From assembly GCA_963082875.1 (NCBI GenBank), contig OY720097.1, forward strand, positions 10,486,501-10,550,500: a DNA stretch of 64,000 nt, given 5' to 3'. Origin of the DNA: Corella eumyota (Eukaryota > Chordata > Ascidiacea > Phlebobranchia > Corellidae). This document shows positions 15,001-37,816 of this stretch, one piece after another. The notes below the pieces were generated by a model. It searched no databases. It saw only the letters and a list, made by a program, of their open reading frames with translations, and was not told where the DNA came from. The position numbers and the translations under genes are program-made. Within the stretch, counting starts at the first letter, position 1. Each line of letters begins with the position of its first letter.

Positions 15001-17496
15001 TTTTAAAATAAAGTTTGTAAAAAAAATTCTTTTTTAGCCTTATATGCTGTAAATTAAAATATATAACTTAATTTATTTATTTGTCATTAAAATTAAAAGT
15101 GTCTATAAAAGTATAACTTGGATTAGCTAAGTTTAAAAATTGAAAAATTGATTGCTTTTAACTTGACTGTTTTAAAAATTTTGAACCTGTTTTATTTAAA
15201 GATCTGGTTATGCAGATGTAATTGTAATGGGATTTACATCAAAAATTGGCAAACCATTAAGAATAGATATTGTACCTGTTTACACACAAGTAAACAATCC
15301 CGACCTACCTGAGGACGATAATAGCTCAATTAATCAACCTGTTTCAATAAAATCGTTGGGAACTCGCTCGTGGGAAACAATTTTATCATCGGTATCAACA
15401 TTAGCGTTAAAATACTCAGTTGCACAATTAAAACAAAGGCAGAAACGGCACTTAAGCCATAGAAGTGAAAATTTCGGAATTCGAGAAATTATTTTGCGTG
15501 ACCCTGCAACAGAAGTCAAATGGAAAGCATGGTTGGGTTTACCAGTGAAGGGAAAAGTTAAAACCCTGCTTCGTAAATATTTTGGACGCAATGGAGTCGG
15601 TTTACAACATACTCAACCAATATCGTTTACCTTGGATCGTGTTGTTTTGAAATCAAGTTGGACTTTTAAACGAAAAACTTGGTGGCTCTTAAGATTGATT
15701 TATAAACACCATAGTATTGCTTGGCTTTTCAAAAATGAACCACCTATTAAAAACCTAACTAATTTTGAGCACGTTTTATATCTAAGCGTGTGTTCGCTCA
15801 ATATTATGTTAATAACAGCAATGCATGAGCTATCTGATTTTCCCCAATACTTTGTAACTTCCGAATGGGGACTTTCGTCCAGTTTTTTATTAAATTTATT
15901 CTATTCCTCGAAGTTCGCTGTTATTGCTCTAGTGACGTCATACATCATGTTGACGTCACTTACATTTGTAGTTGGGCTCGCAGCAGGAAAGTGGTCACGT
16001 GAGGTGGAAGATGTCCTTAGTTATTGGCAGGGAAATAAGCCAATTAGGACAACTTGGTATATAACTAAAAGAGCATTAGGAATATTTTGCTTTTGTTCTA
16101 CCAAAGAAGAGGATATTATTTCAAAAGAGGATTTCACGGTGAAATATTCGGTGTTAGATCATCAGTTACCAGCACAAATTTATAATTCGCCATATACTAC
16201 TAAACAGGTAAATACTCTAATTTTAATTTTGTTTGTATTAACAATAAATTAATCAACAATTGCAGTAACTGTTTTTAAACATTAAATAAAATCGATATTT
16301 TTTGTGTTGTTTAGGTTAAGTTTGCTGCTGCAAATTCTGACAGCACTGTCACAGCTGAACGTGATGTGCCTCGATTCCGTATATCAGAGCGAACCATCGG
16401 CAAACCTCCCGATGCGAGATTCGTCGAAGCTGAGGCGCCGATGCACATGGAGCCATTTCATATTGCTACGAGAAATTCTTCGTTGTTAAAAATTGAGGTA
16501 CCTCAGTTAGAAGAGGACCCAGACTTTAAGGAAACAGAAACACAGACTATGTTTGAGCCAGTTGTTCAATCAAAAGAAATAGCTCACAACCCACAGGAGC
16601 GGCCTAACTTGATCGACAAGTTAAAAGAACAGAAAGTAAGAAATTTTATTAAAAAAAATGCTCATGTTAAATATATAGATGACTGAGTTTTTTTTAATAA
16701 ATATGTTTGTTGTTGTGTTTAATAGCAGTACATTTTTATTAAAATATTATCGTATCTATTATCTCAAAAAATTTAAAAAAAGCGAACAATTTTGTCATAG
16801 GAACAAATGGAGTCAATCGCAAAATTTCAACAAAGCAAACCTTCGCTGCAGCAGTTTATTTCTTCAACGCCAGGAAACGAAAAATTTGGTCATTTTCATA
16901 TCAAACACCAAACGTACAACCAACAACCTCGCAACAGGGATAGATTTATGGAACCAATGTATACCTTAAATGAAAAGGATTTTAAAAGTGTAATGTCTCC
17001 TTCTGCTGGGTATCATAGTGCCATGACCCAAACCCAATTTGACTCGTTTTGTTCGTGCGTTCATAAGCTTGAATCTGGAAGTAAAAAAGGCGATGTTAAA
17101 GTAGTGACACATCGCCGCGCCCCTTTAAACTTAAACTCGATTTTAGATTACGAAGTATTGCAACGCAGAAATCGGGACGAAAAGCTTGGCAGTCGAGTAT
17201 CTACAAAGCCGGTCCACAGTGCGGTTATGCCGATTTTCCATATAGCTTATCTTCGTGTATTAACACGCTTGCTTTTTGCCGTATTTTCATTAACTTATAT
17301 ACTTGTATCTTCCGCATTTTTATCTTATTATGGGTCAATGTGTAAGTCAAATGTTGGCTCTAAATTGATGCAAAAATTTACAATGGAGTTGCTTGTTTGG
17401 AATTTCATTTTTGTTCCACTCTCGGGTTGGACAGTTCTACTTCTGACTTGGATTGTAAAATCGATAATGCAAATAGCTCGCATCAATACTCGATAA
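2..17496 (+). CDS. CCP/sushi-rich, discoidin- and PLAT-containing polycystin-1-like receptor (5' end outside window)
   Basis: This is a large multi-exon gene whose beginning lies before the window. The protein reads as about 20 CCP modules, a discoidin-like domain, one membrane helix, a PLAT-like domain, and four further membrane helices, ending at a TAA at 17494-17496. Exons: 2-116, 697-897, 1196-1402, 2045-2242, 2310-2489, 3010-3201, 3643-3831, 4390-4587, 4762-4880, 5217-5298, 5701-5895, 6150-6359, 6536-6637, 6733-6834, 7253-7456, 8303-8491, 8693-8899, 9370-9567, 9945-10046, 10118-10234, 10576-10791, 11209-11394, 11627-11857, 12402-12583, 13105-13260, 13524-13649, 13819-13937, 14301-14511, 14762-14934, 15202-16207, 16315-16635, 16801-17496. 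Every junction keeps frame. The layout suggests a cell-surface recognition protein. The C-terminal half resembles the TM1-PLAT-TM2 to TM5 part of polycystin-1, without the TRP-like channel. Ligand and role are unknown. Confidence 0.8.
1710..1945 (+). mobile_element. tRNA-derived SINE copy, 5' part degraded
   Basis: The copy carries the family body: GCGCCCTTAAGTAAGGC, the GAGCCAGCAC segment, GACTGGGTTGGGGTAAC, and the tail ATAAAGATATATAC. The bases just upstream (about 1560-1700) may hold a very decayed copy on the other strand. It lies in a CCP gene intron. Confidence 0.7.
2577..2820 (+). mobile_element. tRNA-derived SINE copy
   Basis: It starts near the Pol III B box of the tRNA-like head (GTGGGTTCAATCC) and continues through the family body to the tail GGATAAAGATATATAC. 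It lies in a CCP gene intron. Confidence 0.75.
5455..5672 (-). mobile_element. tRNA-derived SINE copy, decayed
   Basis: On the minus strand the family order is recognisable: a tRNA-like head near 5620-5672 (plus-strand complement AACCACTACACCA) and a body with the AACCCAGTCTCAAG complement. It is diverged. It lies in a CCP gene intron. Confidence 0.6.
9655..9850 (-). mobile_element. tRNA-derived SINE copy, decayed
   Basis: It shows the minus-strand family body (ACTCAGTATTGGGTTG, GCACCTTACTTAAGG) and part of the head (GAGATCAAACC). It lies in a CCP gene intron. Confidence 0.6.
10313..10500 (+). mobile_element. tRNA-derived SINE copy with clear head
   Basis: The tRNA-like head is nearly whole: GGCAACATGGTGTATGGGTA (A box region) and ATGGGTTCAATCC (B box), followed by the body and a short tail. 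It starts 80 bases after the CCP exon ending at 10234. Confidence 0.75.
10868..11140 (+). mobile_element. tRNA-derived SINE copy, near full length
   Basis: It has the head GGCAACATGGTGTAGTGGTT, a diverged body, GACTGGGTTGGGGTAA, and the tail with GAAGATATAC. It lies in a CCP gene intron. Confidence 0.72.
11907..12132 (+). mobile_element. tRNA-derived SINE copy
   Basis: It has a decayed head (TTGGGTTTGATTCC) and body (GCGCCCTTGACCAAGGCGC, GAGCCAATC) and ends near CACATCAAAGATAAG. It lies in the intron between the last CCP exon and the discoidin region. Confidence 0.72.
12796..13045 (-). mobile_element. tRNA-derived SINE copy, near full length, minus
   Basis: Read on the minus strand it runs from the tRNA-like head at about 13045 (plus-strand complement GGATCGAACCC) to the tail at about 12796 (complement ATATCTTTATC). 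It lies in an intron of the discoidin region. Confidence 0.75.
14010..14215 (-). mobile_element. tRNA-derived SINE copy, decayed, minus
   Basis: It has minus-strand body elements (AAAGTTGCCTCGACAG, AGCGCCATACTCAAGGACGC) and a head (GGGAATCGAAC, TTAACAGCTACAC). It lies in the intron just before the exon encoding the first membrane helix. Confidence 0.65.
14301..15320 (+). other. First membrane helix and PLAT-like domain
   Basis: Exon 14301-14511 encodes a hydrophobic helix (GIPIFVGVILVVMFLFVIIAY) followed by a basic stop-transfer stretch (KRDKKNRWK). Exons 14762-14934 and 15202 onward continue with a PLAT-like fold: YELQITTEW, then LLIKIVGEKKSS, then LRHSFM, then ADVIVMGFTSKIGKPLRIDIVPVY. This follows the polycystin order Y-x-x-x-V-x-T-G ... 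GE-x-x-x-S ... LG-x-x-x-x-I-x-I-W-H-D. The final W-H-D element is not well kept. In polycystin-1 proteins the PLAT domain sits in the cytoplasm right after the first membrane helix, and the order is the same here. Confidence 0.6.
15202..17496 (+). other. Polycystin-1-like membrane region, four further helices
   Basis: Exon 15202-16207 has two hydrophobic segments around 15770-15830 and 15880-15980, preceded by NFEHVLYLSVCSLN, which recalls the polycystin-1 motif before TM2. A polar, charged loop follows in exons 16315-16635 and the start of 16801-17496. The last exon has two more helices at about 17260-17330 and 17380-17480, the second with WNFIFVPLSGW, reminiscent of the polycystin TM5 region. 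The protein then stops with a short basic tail. The six-helix TRP-like channel of full polycystin-1 proteins is absent, and no further polycystin-like exon is seen before RECQL5. Confidence 0.55.
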
Positions 17497-17776
17497 CCAA
17501 AACAAAGTTAATTATTATTTGATTAAATACATTTATTTATTTTTAACTACTTTTGTTAAATTTTTAAGGTGTTTTGTTGTTTAGTTTTATGATTTTAAAA
17601 ACGTGCTAATTTTCAACCCCCAAGCTATTTTAACGTTAGTTCATTGCTGTAGCCTATTTTAATTATATGTTAACCAAACTGAGGTAATTTCGGCCACCTT
17701 ACCTATTTAACACATTCGTTTTGTAAAACATTTAATTTTATAAACGTAACGTTTTATTGAATATAATTTTAAGTTG

Positions 17777-17782
17777 AATAAA
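17777..17782 (+). terminator. Polyadenylation signal of the CCP receptor gene
   Basis: AATAAA lies 281 bases after the stop codon, followed by a T-rich stretch. It is the best polyadenylation candidate for this transcript. Confidence 0.5.
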
Positions 17783-17827
17783 GCATAAATTTTGTTATTA
17801 TTATTTTATTTTTGATTATTCTAGTAG

Positions 17828-17940
17828 TGGAAAGGTCGACTTAAAGAGTTAATACCGCACTAAGCGCTTTACTCCAAGAAGCTGCAACATGAGAACAGTG
17901 GGGATCGAACCTCATGTAGTAAAGCCAATGTTAATTAGTC
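17828..17940 (-). mobile_element. tRNA-derived SINE fragment
   Basis: Only the head side and part of the body remain (plus-strand AAGGTCGACTT, GCTGCAACATG, GGGGATCGAACC). It lies downstream of the CCP receptor gene. Confidence 0.55.
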
Positions 17941-18891
17941 GTATTATTTTATAAAAATTTAAAGATTTTATGGGTTTGTATATAAAACACACACAAAATT
18001 AATCCGACAATTAATACATTTGACTGTTTTATTTATAGTTTAGTTAGTTCAGAAAAAAATATAAAAAGTTTATCGGTTAATTAAAATTAACCGAATAATT
18101 CAATATTAATAAAAAGAGGATTTAACTAAAAAACACTTATTTTTACTATTCACGGTAGTGTGCCATTGTTGCAGCATCGAGGATAAATAAAATATTTTGT
18201 CTAAATTGTTATCTATGTAAAGAGTCCTGTTTCAATACAAATGCGCAACTCATTGAAATCAAGTTTGGCAACGTGTTTGGCTTTTGAATAAAACTAGCAA
18301 CATCTTAGCAAATGTAAATTTTAATGTGAGTTTAAAGTTGGTTAGACTTGGTCCGTTGGCGGTCTCGTTTTGTTAGTAAGAAATAAACCTACTTACTAGG
18401 CCAAAACAGTTAGCTGATTTTTGGCTTGGCTAAGAATAAATTCGCGAGATCACATGGCAGCATGGTCAAATGGTATGGGTTGGTCCTACTAATTACCACA
18501 CAGGACTGCACAGACTATACGGAACAATACATTTACCATACAAAAAAAATAAAATGCAAAAGCGCGTAGACTTTTTTTTTTAGAGCAACCAAAGACATTT
18601 CCCAAAAGGGGGTTAGGCAGTTAGGATGGGGATTAATAAAAAATGTTTCATTGTTGGTATTTAGTTTTCAATTAAATGACAGTTTCCCCAAATAAACAGT
18701 TAATGCGTTCTGTGTAGTAATTAATAAGTAGGACTCGCTGCAACGTATTGTTAAATCTATTTCGAAAAACATATTCATGTAACCTTTCATAATTTCAAGC
18801 GTTTAGATTGTAATCTACAATTAATTTATATTAATTAAACCAATTTATAAAGTTACTCGGTTTATTTCATCGTATAGACATCGGTCCTGTT

Positions 18892-32229
<13,338 letters not shown>

Positions 32230-32432
32230 AACTTATTACTCTTAGTTACATATGCAACCTAATTTAGGCGACCTTTTTCCGTTTTTATATTTGTGTTTAT
32301 TATGACTATTTTAAAATTTCTATTTATTTAGTATTTTGTCAAGATGTCCAAATATTAATTTGCCATACACGAAAAAAAATGCTTGTGATTATTATGTTGT
32401 TGCTCTTAAATGCCAAATGCATTTTTTAAGTT

Positions 32433-32438
32433 AATAAA
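32433..32438 (+). terminator. RECQL5: Polyadenylation signal of RECQL5
   Basis: AATAAA lies 204 bases after the RECQL5 stop codon, with T-rich sequence downstream. The convergent GTPase gene ends at 32955. Confidence 0.5.
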
Positions 32439-32888
32439 AGTCTTTTTCAGTTAAATTTTTAGTACTTTGTTGTTATTCCTTATTTATTTTGCATCTTGAT
32501 TTTTTTTAGAAGTGTTTAAATTTTCACTGTGTTTAAGTTGTTGGTGTCAGGTCGTTTAGCTCAATAATAAAAAACAAAAACTCACAATTGGAATGTTAAA
32601 AAATTTATTTAAAAAAAAGCTTGCGATAGTAAAAATAGAATTTACATTTCATATCAACATAGTAAAATAAAAGTTCATACAAAGTCAAAATCAATTTTAT
32701 AATGTTTGGTAATTGTTATTGGTTTAATTCCTGCGCGTGAATTAAAGCTATAATAAAACTATAAGTTATGCAACTTTTAAAATATTTACAGTCTGTTTTT
32801 ATATAGAAAGAAATACGGTTTATGTAATGATATAATATCGCTCATCACGCATTTTATATTCTTGTAGCGTGACGTCACAAGTTTCCGC

Positions 32889-32894
32889 TTTATT
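32889..32894 (-). terminator. Polyadenylation signal of the GTPase gene
   Basis: AATAAA on the minus strand (TTTATT on plus), 61 bases beyond the stop codon. Confidence 0.45.
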
Positions 32895-32954
32895 TCCAAC
32901 CGAACTACGCATTAATGTCAAACACGTGTTTATAAATTACTATTATGTTGCTCT

Positions 32955-34047
32955 TTACATGACTATGCAGCAACCTTTTACGTGTGAACCTTGGTTGCCT
33001 TTTCCCGAATTCTCTTTATTTTTGCGGCGATTTACGATTTCATTTACTAAACAACCAAACGCTTTAGGTACATCTGCGTTGCATGGAGCAGCGGTTTCAA
33101 AAAACCCTTCACAGTTTAATTCCTTTGACAAACTTTCGCCATCAGATGTCTCAACGGCCCGTGCTAGTTTAGCTTCGTCCACTTTATTTCCTACCAGTAC
33201 TAACGGCACAGACAGTCTTACGTCATTCGGTTTACCCATCGGTGTTTCTGCTATTTCTTGCTGGGTACCACCTCCTTTATTCCCCGTTGATTCACTTTCA
33301 TTCTCTTTTTGAACTTTTTTGCTATGTTTGTTAGTATTAGATAAAAGTTTTTCGTATGCCACTTGAAATGCCTTTGTTTTGATGAAAGAAATTGAAGCTT
33401 GGTCAAGGACCGAATATATAAACATAATTCCATCGGATCCCTCTAAACACGTAGAGTCGTTCTCAATATCACGACACACCACTACATTTACAGAGTACTT
33501 GCCTCCGTCAATCTCAACAACTTTGGGCGATTCCGTTGTACTTGTACTTAAAGAATCTAAAAATTTGATTGCAAAAATTTAAAAACACTATGAAAGGTAA
33601 AAAAGCTTTTTTTATGTAATTTTTATATTTAAATGCAATAACAAATATTTTACTTTTATTTCTTACTAAATATGACAATATTACCCTTGCGACTTAATTC
33701 TAGTTAGTCACTAATACCTTGGTTTTGCTTTTAAATTTAAGTTAACTTTTTTGCATGTCACATAGGTGATGGACAATTAAGTGTGCATATTATTTTGACA
33801 GTAACTAACTGTAATTCTATAAATTTAATTTTAAAATAAAGATAAATAAGTCGTTAATAACTATTTTTATAAACAAAAATGAAGCCCGGAAATTTAAATA
33901 GGAATTGACAAACATTTAAAAACTATAGTTACCTTCTTTTGGTGGAATCCATCCCTTTGTATATTGGTTACTAAGTGAATATTTGCCCACTTTTGGTGCA
34001 CCTATAAGCACAATTTTCAACGTCGCCAGAACCTTAGTTTTTCCCAT
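32955..34047 (-). CDS. Atypical Ras-like small GTPase with CaaX end
   Basis: Two exons on the minus strand: 33933-34047 (ATG at 34047) and 32955-33556, giving 238 residues. The start encodes the first strand and P-loop as KIVLIGAPKVGKYSL. The residue after GK is Tyr where Ras has Ser17, which normally holds Mg2+. The G3 DTAGQ position reads CRDIEND, also degenerate. G4 is normal (LVLVGNKVDE), G5 is ETAAP, and the protein ends CCIVM, a CaaX prenylation signal (CIVM). About 35 extra polar residues sit between G3 and G4. It probably binds nucleotide weakly or hydrolyses it poorly, but it looks like a membrane-anchored Ras-like protein under selection. Ortholog not recognised. It converges on RECQL5. 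Confidence 0.75.
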
Positions 34048-37000
34048 GATACACTTGTTGTTCTTACAATGTAAATAGTATGCTTACTTTAACAGTTTAA
34101 AGTTTTTTATAACTAAATTTATTCAGCTCTAGTGTTAATTTATATTCTGATTTATCTACAAACAAGACAAGGCGATAAAATGGGTAATGATAAAAATTGG
34201 TATGGCGCTAAGACAACCTCGAAAACGTTGGTAGGCGTGACATTATGCACGTTATTATAGAGTTACGATTTTCTTATCTTTATTCTCAATCACTTTTTCG
34301 TTTTTTCCGCGCACGATAATTGGCCTTACAACTTGACAGGTGACATATTCTAAACCGTCAGTTTATTTATTTAAGATTTCAGTACAAATAGACAAATTTT
34401 TGTTCTATCTTTAAAATAATCGAAACAAACTTTGCTATTTTTAAAAATAATAATGATCATTAAGCGCTGTACAATAATAAACTAGTAGTTTTAAGAACTG
34501 TGCAAATTTTTCAATGCATGTTTATACTGGTTGATTAAATGTCATGTTGACTAGTAGGCAGTTATGTTTATTCAATTTCCTTCCTTAAATCTCCCAAATT
34601 ACATTTAAGCTGTCACCTTGCATTATCTAAATTTATTAAAACTCATTCTTTTTATTTTTTAAATGATCTACGCAAGAATTGAAAGCACATCTAGTTTCTG
34701 AGCACGCTATATATTTAGTAAGCGTTAATGCAGGCGTGCATCCTGCTATAGGCGGTCCAAAACTCTAAATAACTTCCTGTGCGTTAAATTCAGTATTGGC
34801 CTACCATCACTTAAAACGATGGACTTTTATAGAACGTGACTTTAGTTACAAAAAATGCATATTTATAAACAACTTCGTATATTATTTTTGTTGTTTATTT
34901 TAATTAAATCCGCGCTTATATATTGTTTGACTGAGACGTGACAAACATAACAAACTAAAATATTCTAAATTTTTTTTTACAAGAAAAGTTATTTATTGAG
35001 TGCACGGTATATTACATAATATGTAAAAGCAAAAAAATAGGAATCCTAAACGGGCGACACTAAACACAAAGAAGGGAAATCTAAAAAATAAAATTATGGG
35101 GAAACCCCAAATTTAAAAATAAGAAAATGAACCAAATTTGAAATAAAGTTTATTAAAAACCATTGCCCTCATCACCTTGATTGAATATTTGAATTTATTA
35201 TTTTTTTTTGGGGGGGAGGGGGATTTTTTTATGTTTTCCGAATTTTAGTTCCATTGATTCACATTCTGCCCTTAATATGTTATAGATTATATACTATCAA
35301 TTATTTAACAAAAAAATAATCTGACACTGCATTTAGACCCTGACTTAATCAACTTTTGCGTGTCGGATCACAAGAATCGAATGGACCAAATGTTGTTTAC
35401 CATTCATATTGTCTCGCTATTGAATTCTACGCTAAATAAATGAAGTTAAAAATTCAGTGCTGTTAAGTGCTCATTTTTACATGCTTTTAAAAAAGAAACT
35501 AGCTATCTTTGTAGCTATTGTCTTTCACGAAAGAAACACATTCTATCGAAGAAGTCGTTCGGACAGCAAAAAGGGTGTTTTAAGATTTCCTGCTTAGGTC
35601 ATAACTAATACAATAGTATTACTCTTTCAAAAGGAGGCAATACAAAAAATAGAGAATGGGCATTATTTAAGAAAAAAAAAATAAAAAAAAACAAGCTTGC
35701 AAAATCTAACAATCAGACGATAAACAATGGCTAAAGTAATGATTGCATGACAGTATATCTTTTGTTCATTGTTGTATTATTATTAAAATAATAATCATAC
35801 GTCGTATTAAAACATTACATGATCGTAATTTTGATGCCCACAGTATTTCAATCCTACATAGCCGATATTTGTTTGGTTCCTGAATAATACGAAGTCTCTT
35901 TTAGAGCGTCGCCCACAGTTATCTACCAAACCATGCATTCCAATGGGCATTACCATAAATAGAATCAACCGAAAATTTACTCAAGACAACTTGGTCATAA
36001 TTCAACTGGTAGGCGTCTGGCCCCAAAGAATGGATATTTACAAAAGCTCAATATTTTTTCTAACTCCAGACAACCGTTAACATTTGTTTATTATAACTTT
36101 TGTAAAACTAACATTTTTCTAACATTTTCTAGATAAGCGTTTGTCAATCTAGCTCTACTAGTGGTTTCTCGAGAATGTAAATACGCTGTATGCATGTTAT
36201 CCAGCCTACCAATTACAGCTATACGTTTTGTAAAACATGTGTAAATAGAAAAGTTTTTTATATTTTTAAAACGGTTATTTGGGGTCGACTGAAAATGAGG
36301 GAATGGAAATTGAAGGAACGGAAAATGAAGGAACCGGAAAATGAAGGAACGGAAAATGAAGGAACCGGAAAATGAAGGAACGGAAAATGAAGGAGCCGGA
36401 AAATGAAGAAACGGAAAATGAAGGAACCCGAAAATGAAGGAACGGAAATTGTTTTATTTTTTTTAAATTCCGCCTCTCCTTTTTTCACTTTCCTTCAATT
36501 TCCGTTCCTTTATTTTCCGGTTCCTTCATTTTTCGTTCTTTCATTTTCCGGTTCCTTCATTTTCCGTTCCTTCATTTTCCGGTTCCTTCATTTTCCGTTC
36601 CTTCAATTTCCGTTCCTTCATTTTCCATTCCCTCAAATTCCGCGTCCCCGTTATTTGGGCATGTGTCTGTCAGGAACAATCGCCATAGCGTCATAGGACC
36701 GAGGCATAGCGCCACCAGCGGAAAAACATCGTTGGTTTTGTTGTGCAAATATGTTTGATCATATCATATATTTTTAAAAACATACATACAGGCTGAGACA
36801 CATAGAAAATGTACAGGCAGAAATTAAAAAAAGAATTTAAGATTAAAATCTGGTCACGAATTAATTGTCCTGATTTGTAAGATTAGAGTTCTGTTAAAAT
36901 TTTAATCTAACAATTGTAAAGCTTTCAACTTTACAAGTCTGCAATTGACAGTTGGAATACGTTAATTGCTAGAAAATGCAGGCTCATTAAAAAACAAAGT

Positions 37001-37816
37001 GTTTTTGGGCGACAACCTTACTATCTTTTGTCAGCTTATGATGTAATTGCAGTTAATACGATGGTTACAAAATGTCAAATTTTAAATTTTTTTTATGTAT
37101 TACTAGTTTCTAAAAATGAATATCTTGAACAGAAACTTTTTATGAAAATTTCAAATAACCCCATTAACCTTTTAATTGCAAAGTCATATTTACCATTTTA
37201 GAAGAAACAGAATTGAATGACTTTTTTGCAAATACATTGGTTTAAATACTACAGATTGTTTGATTGTGGTCATAACTTTTGACTTTTATACTTGGATTTT
37301 ATGCTTTGATGTAAAAGCTTTTTTAAGGCACAGTCAGACAAAACTAAAACCATTTTCTGACTAGCCACAAACAAATAAGCAAACTAATTTATTTTAGGCA
37401 ATACAATCATTATATACTATATAATTCTTAAATACAAGACTAGGAAGGCAAGTGAGATGCTATGTTGGATACAGTTTGTAAAGTAGCCTTCTCACGAGGA
37501 TATATTGACTACACAATACATTTTTAATTGATTTACTATTTGGCTAGGCTATTGAACAAACTAACTATCCTGTTGATAAGTTTTTGGTGTTTAATAATCA
37601 TAAATGATTAAAGCAATAATTTACAAACAGAAATCACTTAAATTACCAATTTATGTAAAAGTGTTAAATTACAAAATTTATGTAAAAATGTTTCTTTTCC
37701 AAAAAAAATAAAAACAATCAAAATGTTTTTTTACAGGGTAAAAAGATCTAAAGTAATAAGAAAAATAAATTAGGAAAAATAAATTTTCCTACTAAAAAAG
37801 ACTGCAAAATTTCAAA
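34048..37816. other. Intergenic between divergent GTPase and TBC1D9-like genes
   Basis: No coding exon can be supported. It holds the promoters of both flanking genes, a G-run near 35208-35223 (polypurine), and the inverted-repeat element at 36284-36649. Frames inside that element look open only because its repeat unit has no stops. Confidence 0.5.
36284..36649. mobile_element. MITE-like inverted-repeat element with minisatellite arms
   Basis: The left arm (36284 to about 36448) is a tandem array of a 14-16-base unit, GGAAAATGAAGGAAC and variants. The right arm (about 36488-36649) is the reverse complement of the same array. A 40-base spacer separates them. Both outer ends carry GAGGGAATGG in inverted orientation and begin with GGGG. 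The direct repeat GTTATTT (extending to GTTATTTGGG) flanks the element at 36274-36283 and 36650-36659, which looks like a target-site duplication. No coding capacity. As RNA or single-stranded DNA it would fold into one long hairpin. The shape fits a non-autonomous DNA transposon. Confidence 0.75.

Larger units (their letters stand above)
17497..18891. other. Intergenic: CCP receptor to RECQL5
   Basis: The stretch is AT-rich with no coding exon I can support. It contains the 3' UTR and polyadenylation signal of the upstream gene, a truncated SINE at 17828-17940, and presumably the RECQL5 promoter and 5' UTR near 18750-18891. Confidence 0.5.

Noticed and set aside
2-17496. Identification as the self-incompatibility gene s-Themis
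   Set aside because: The shared polycystin-1-like helices and PLAT are suggestive, but the CCP and discoidin parts do not fit what I know of s-Themis, and no linked fibrinogen-like v-Themis gene is seen.
32869-33312. Open frame of 147 residues on the plus strand
   Set aside because: It lies opposite the Ras-like exon, which has clear GTPase motifs; this frame has none.
36258-36696. Repetitive open frames on both strands
   Set aside because: They run through the inverted minisatellite arms, are low complexity and mirror each other; they are by-products of a repeat unit without stops.
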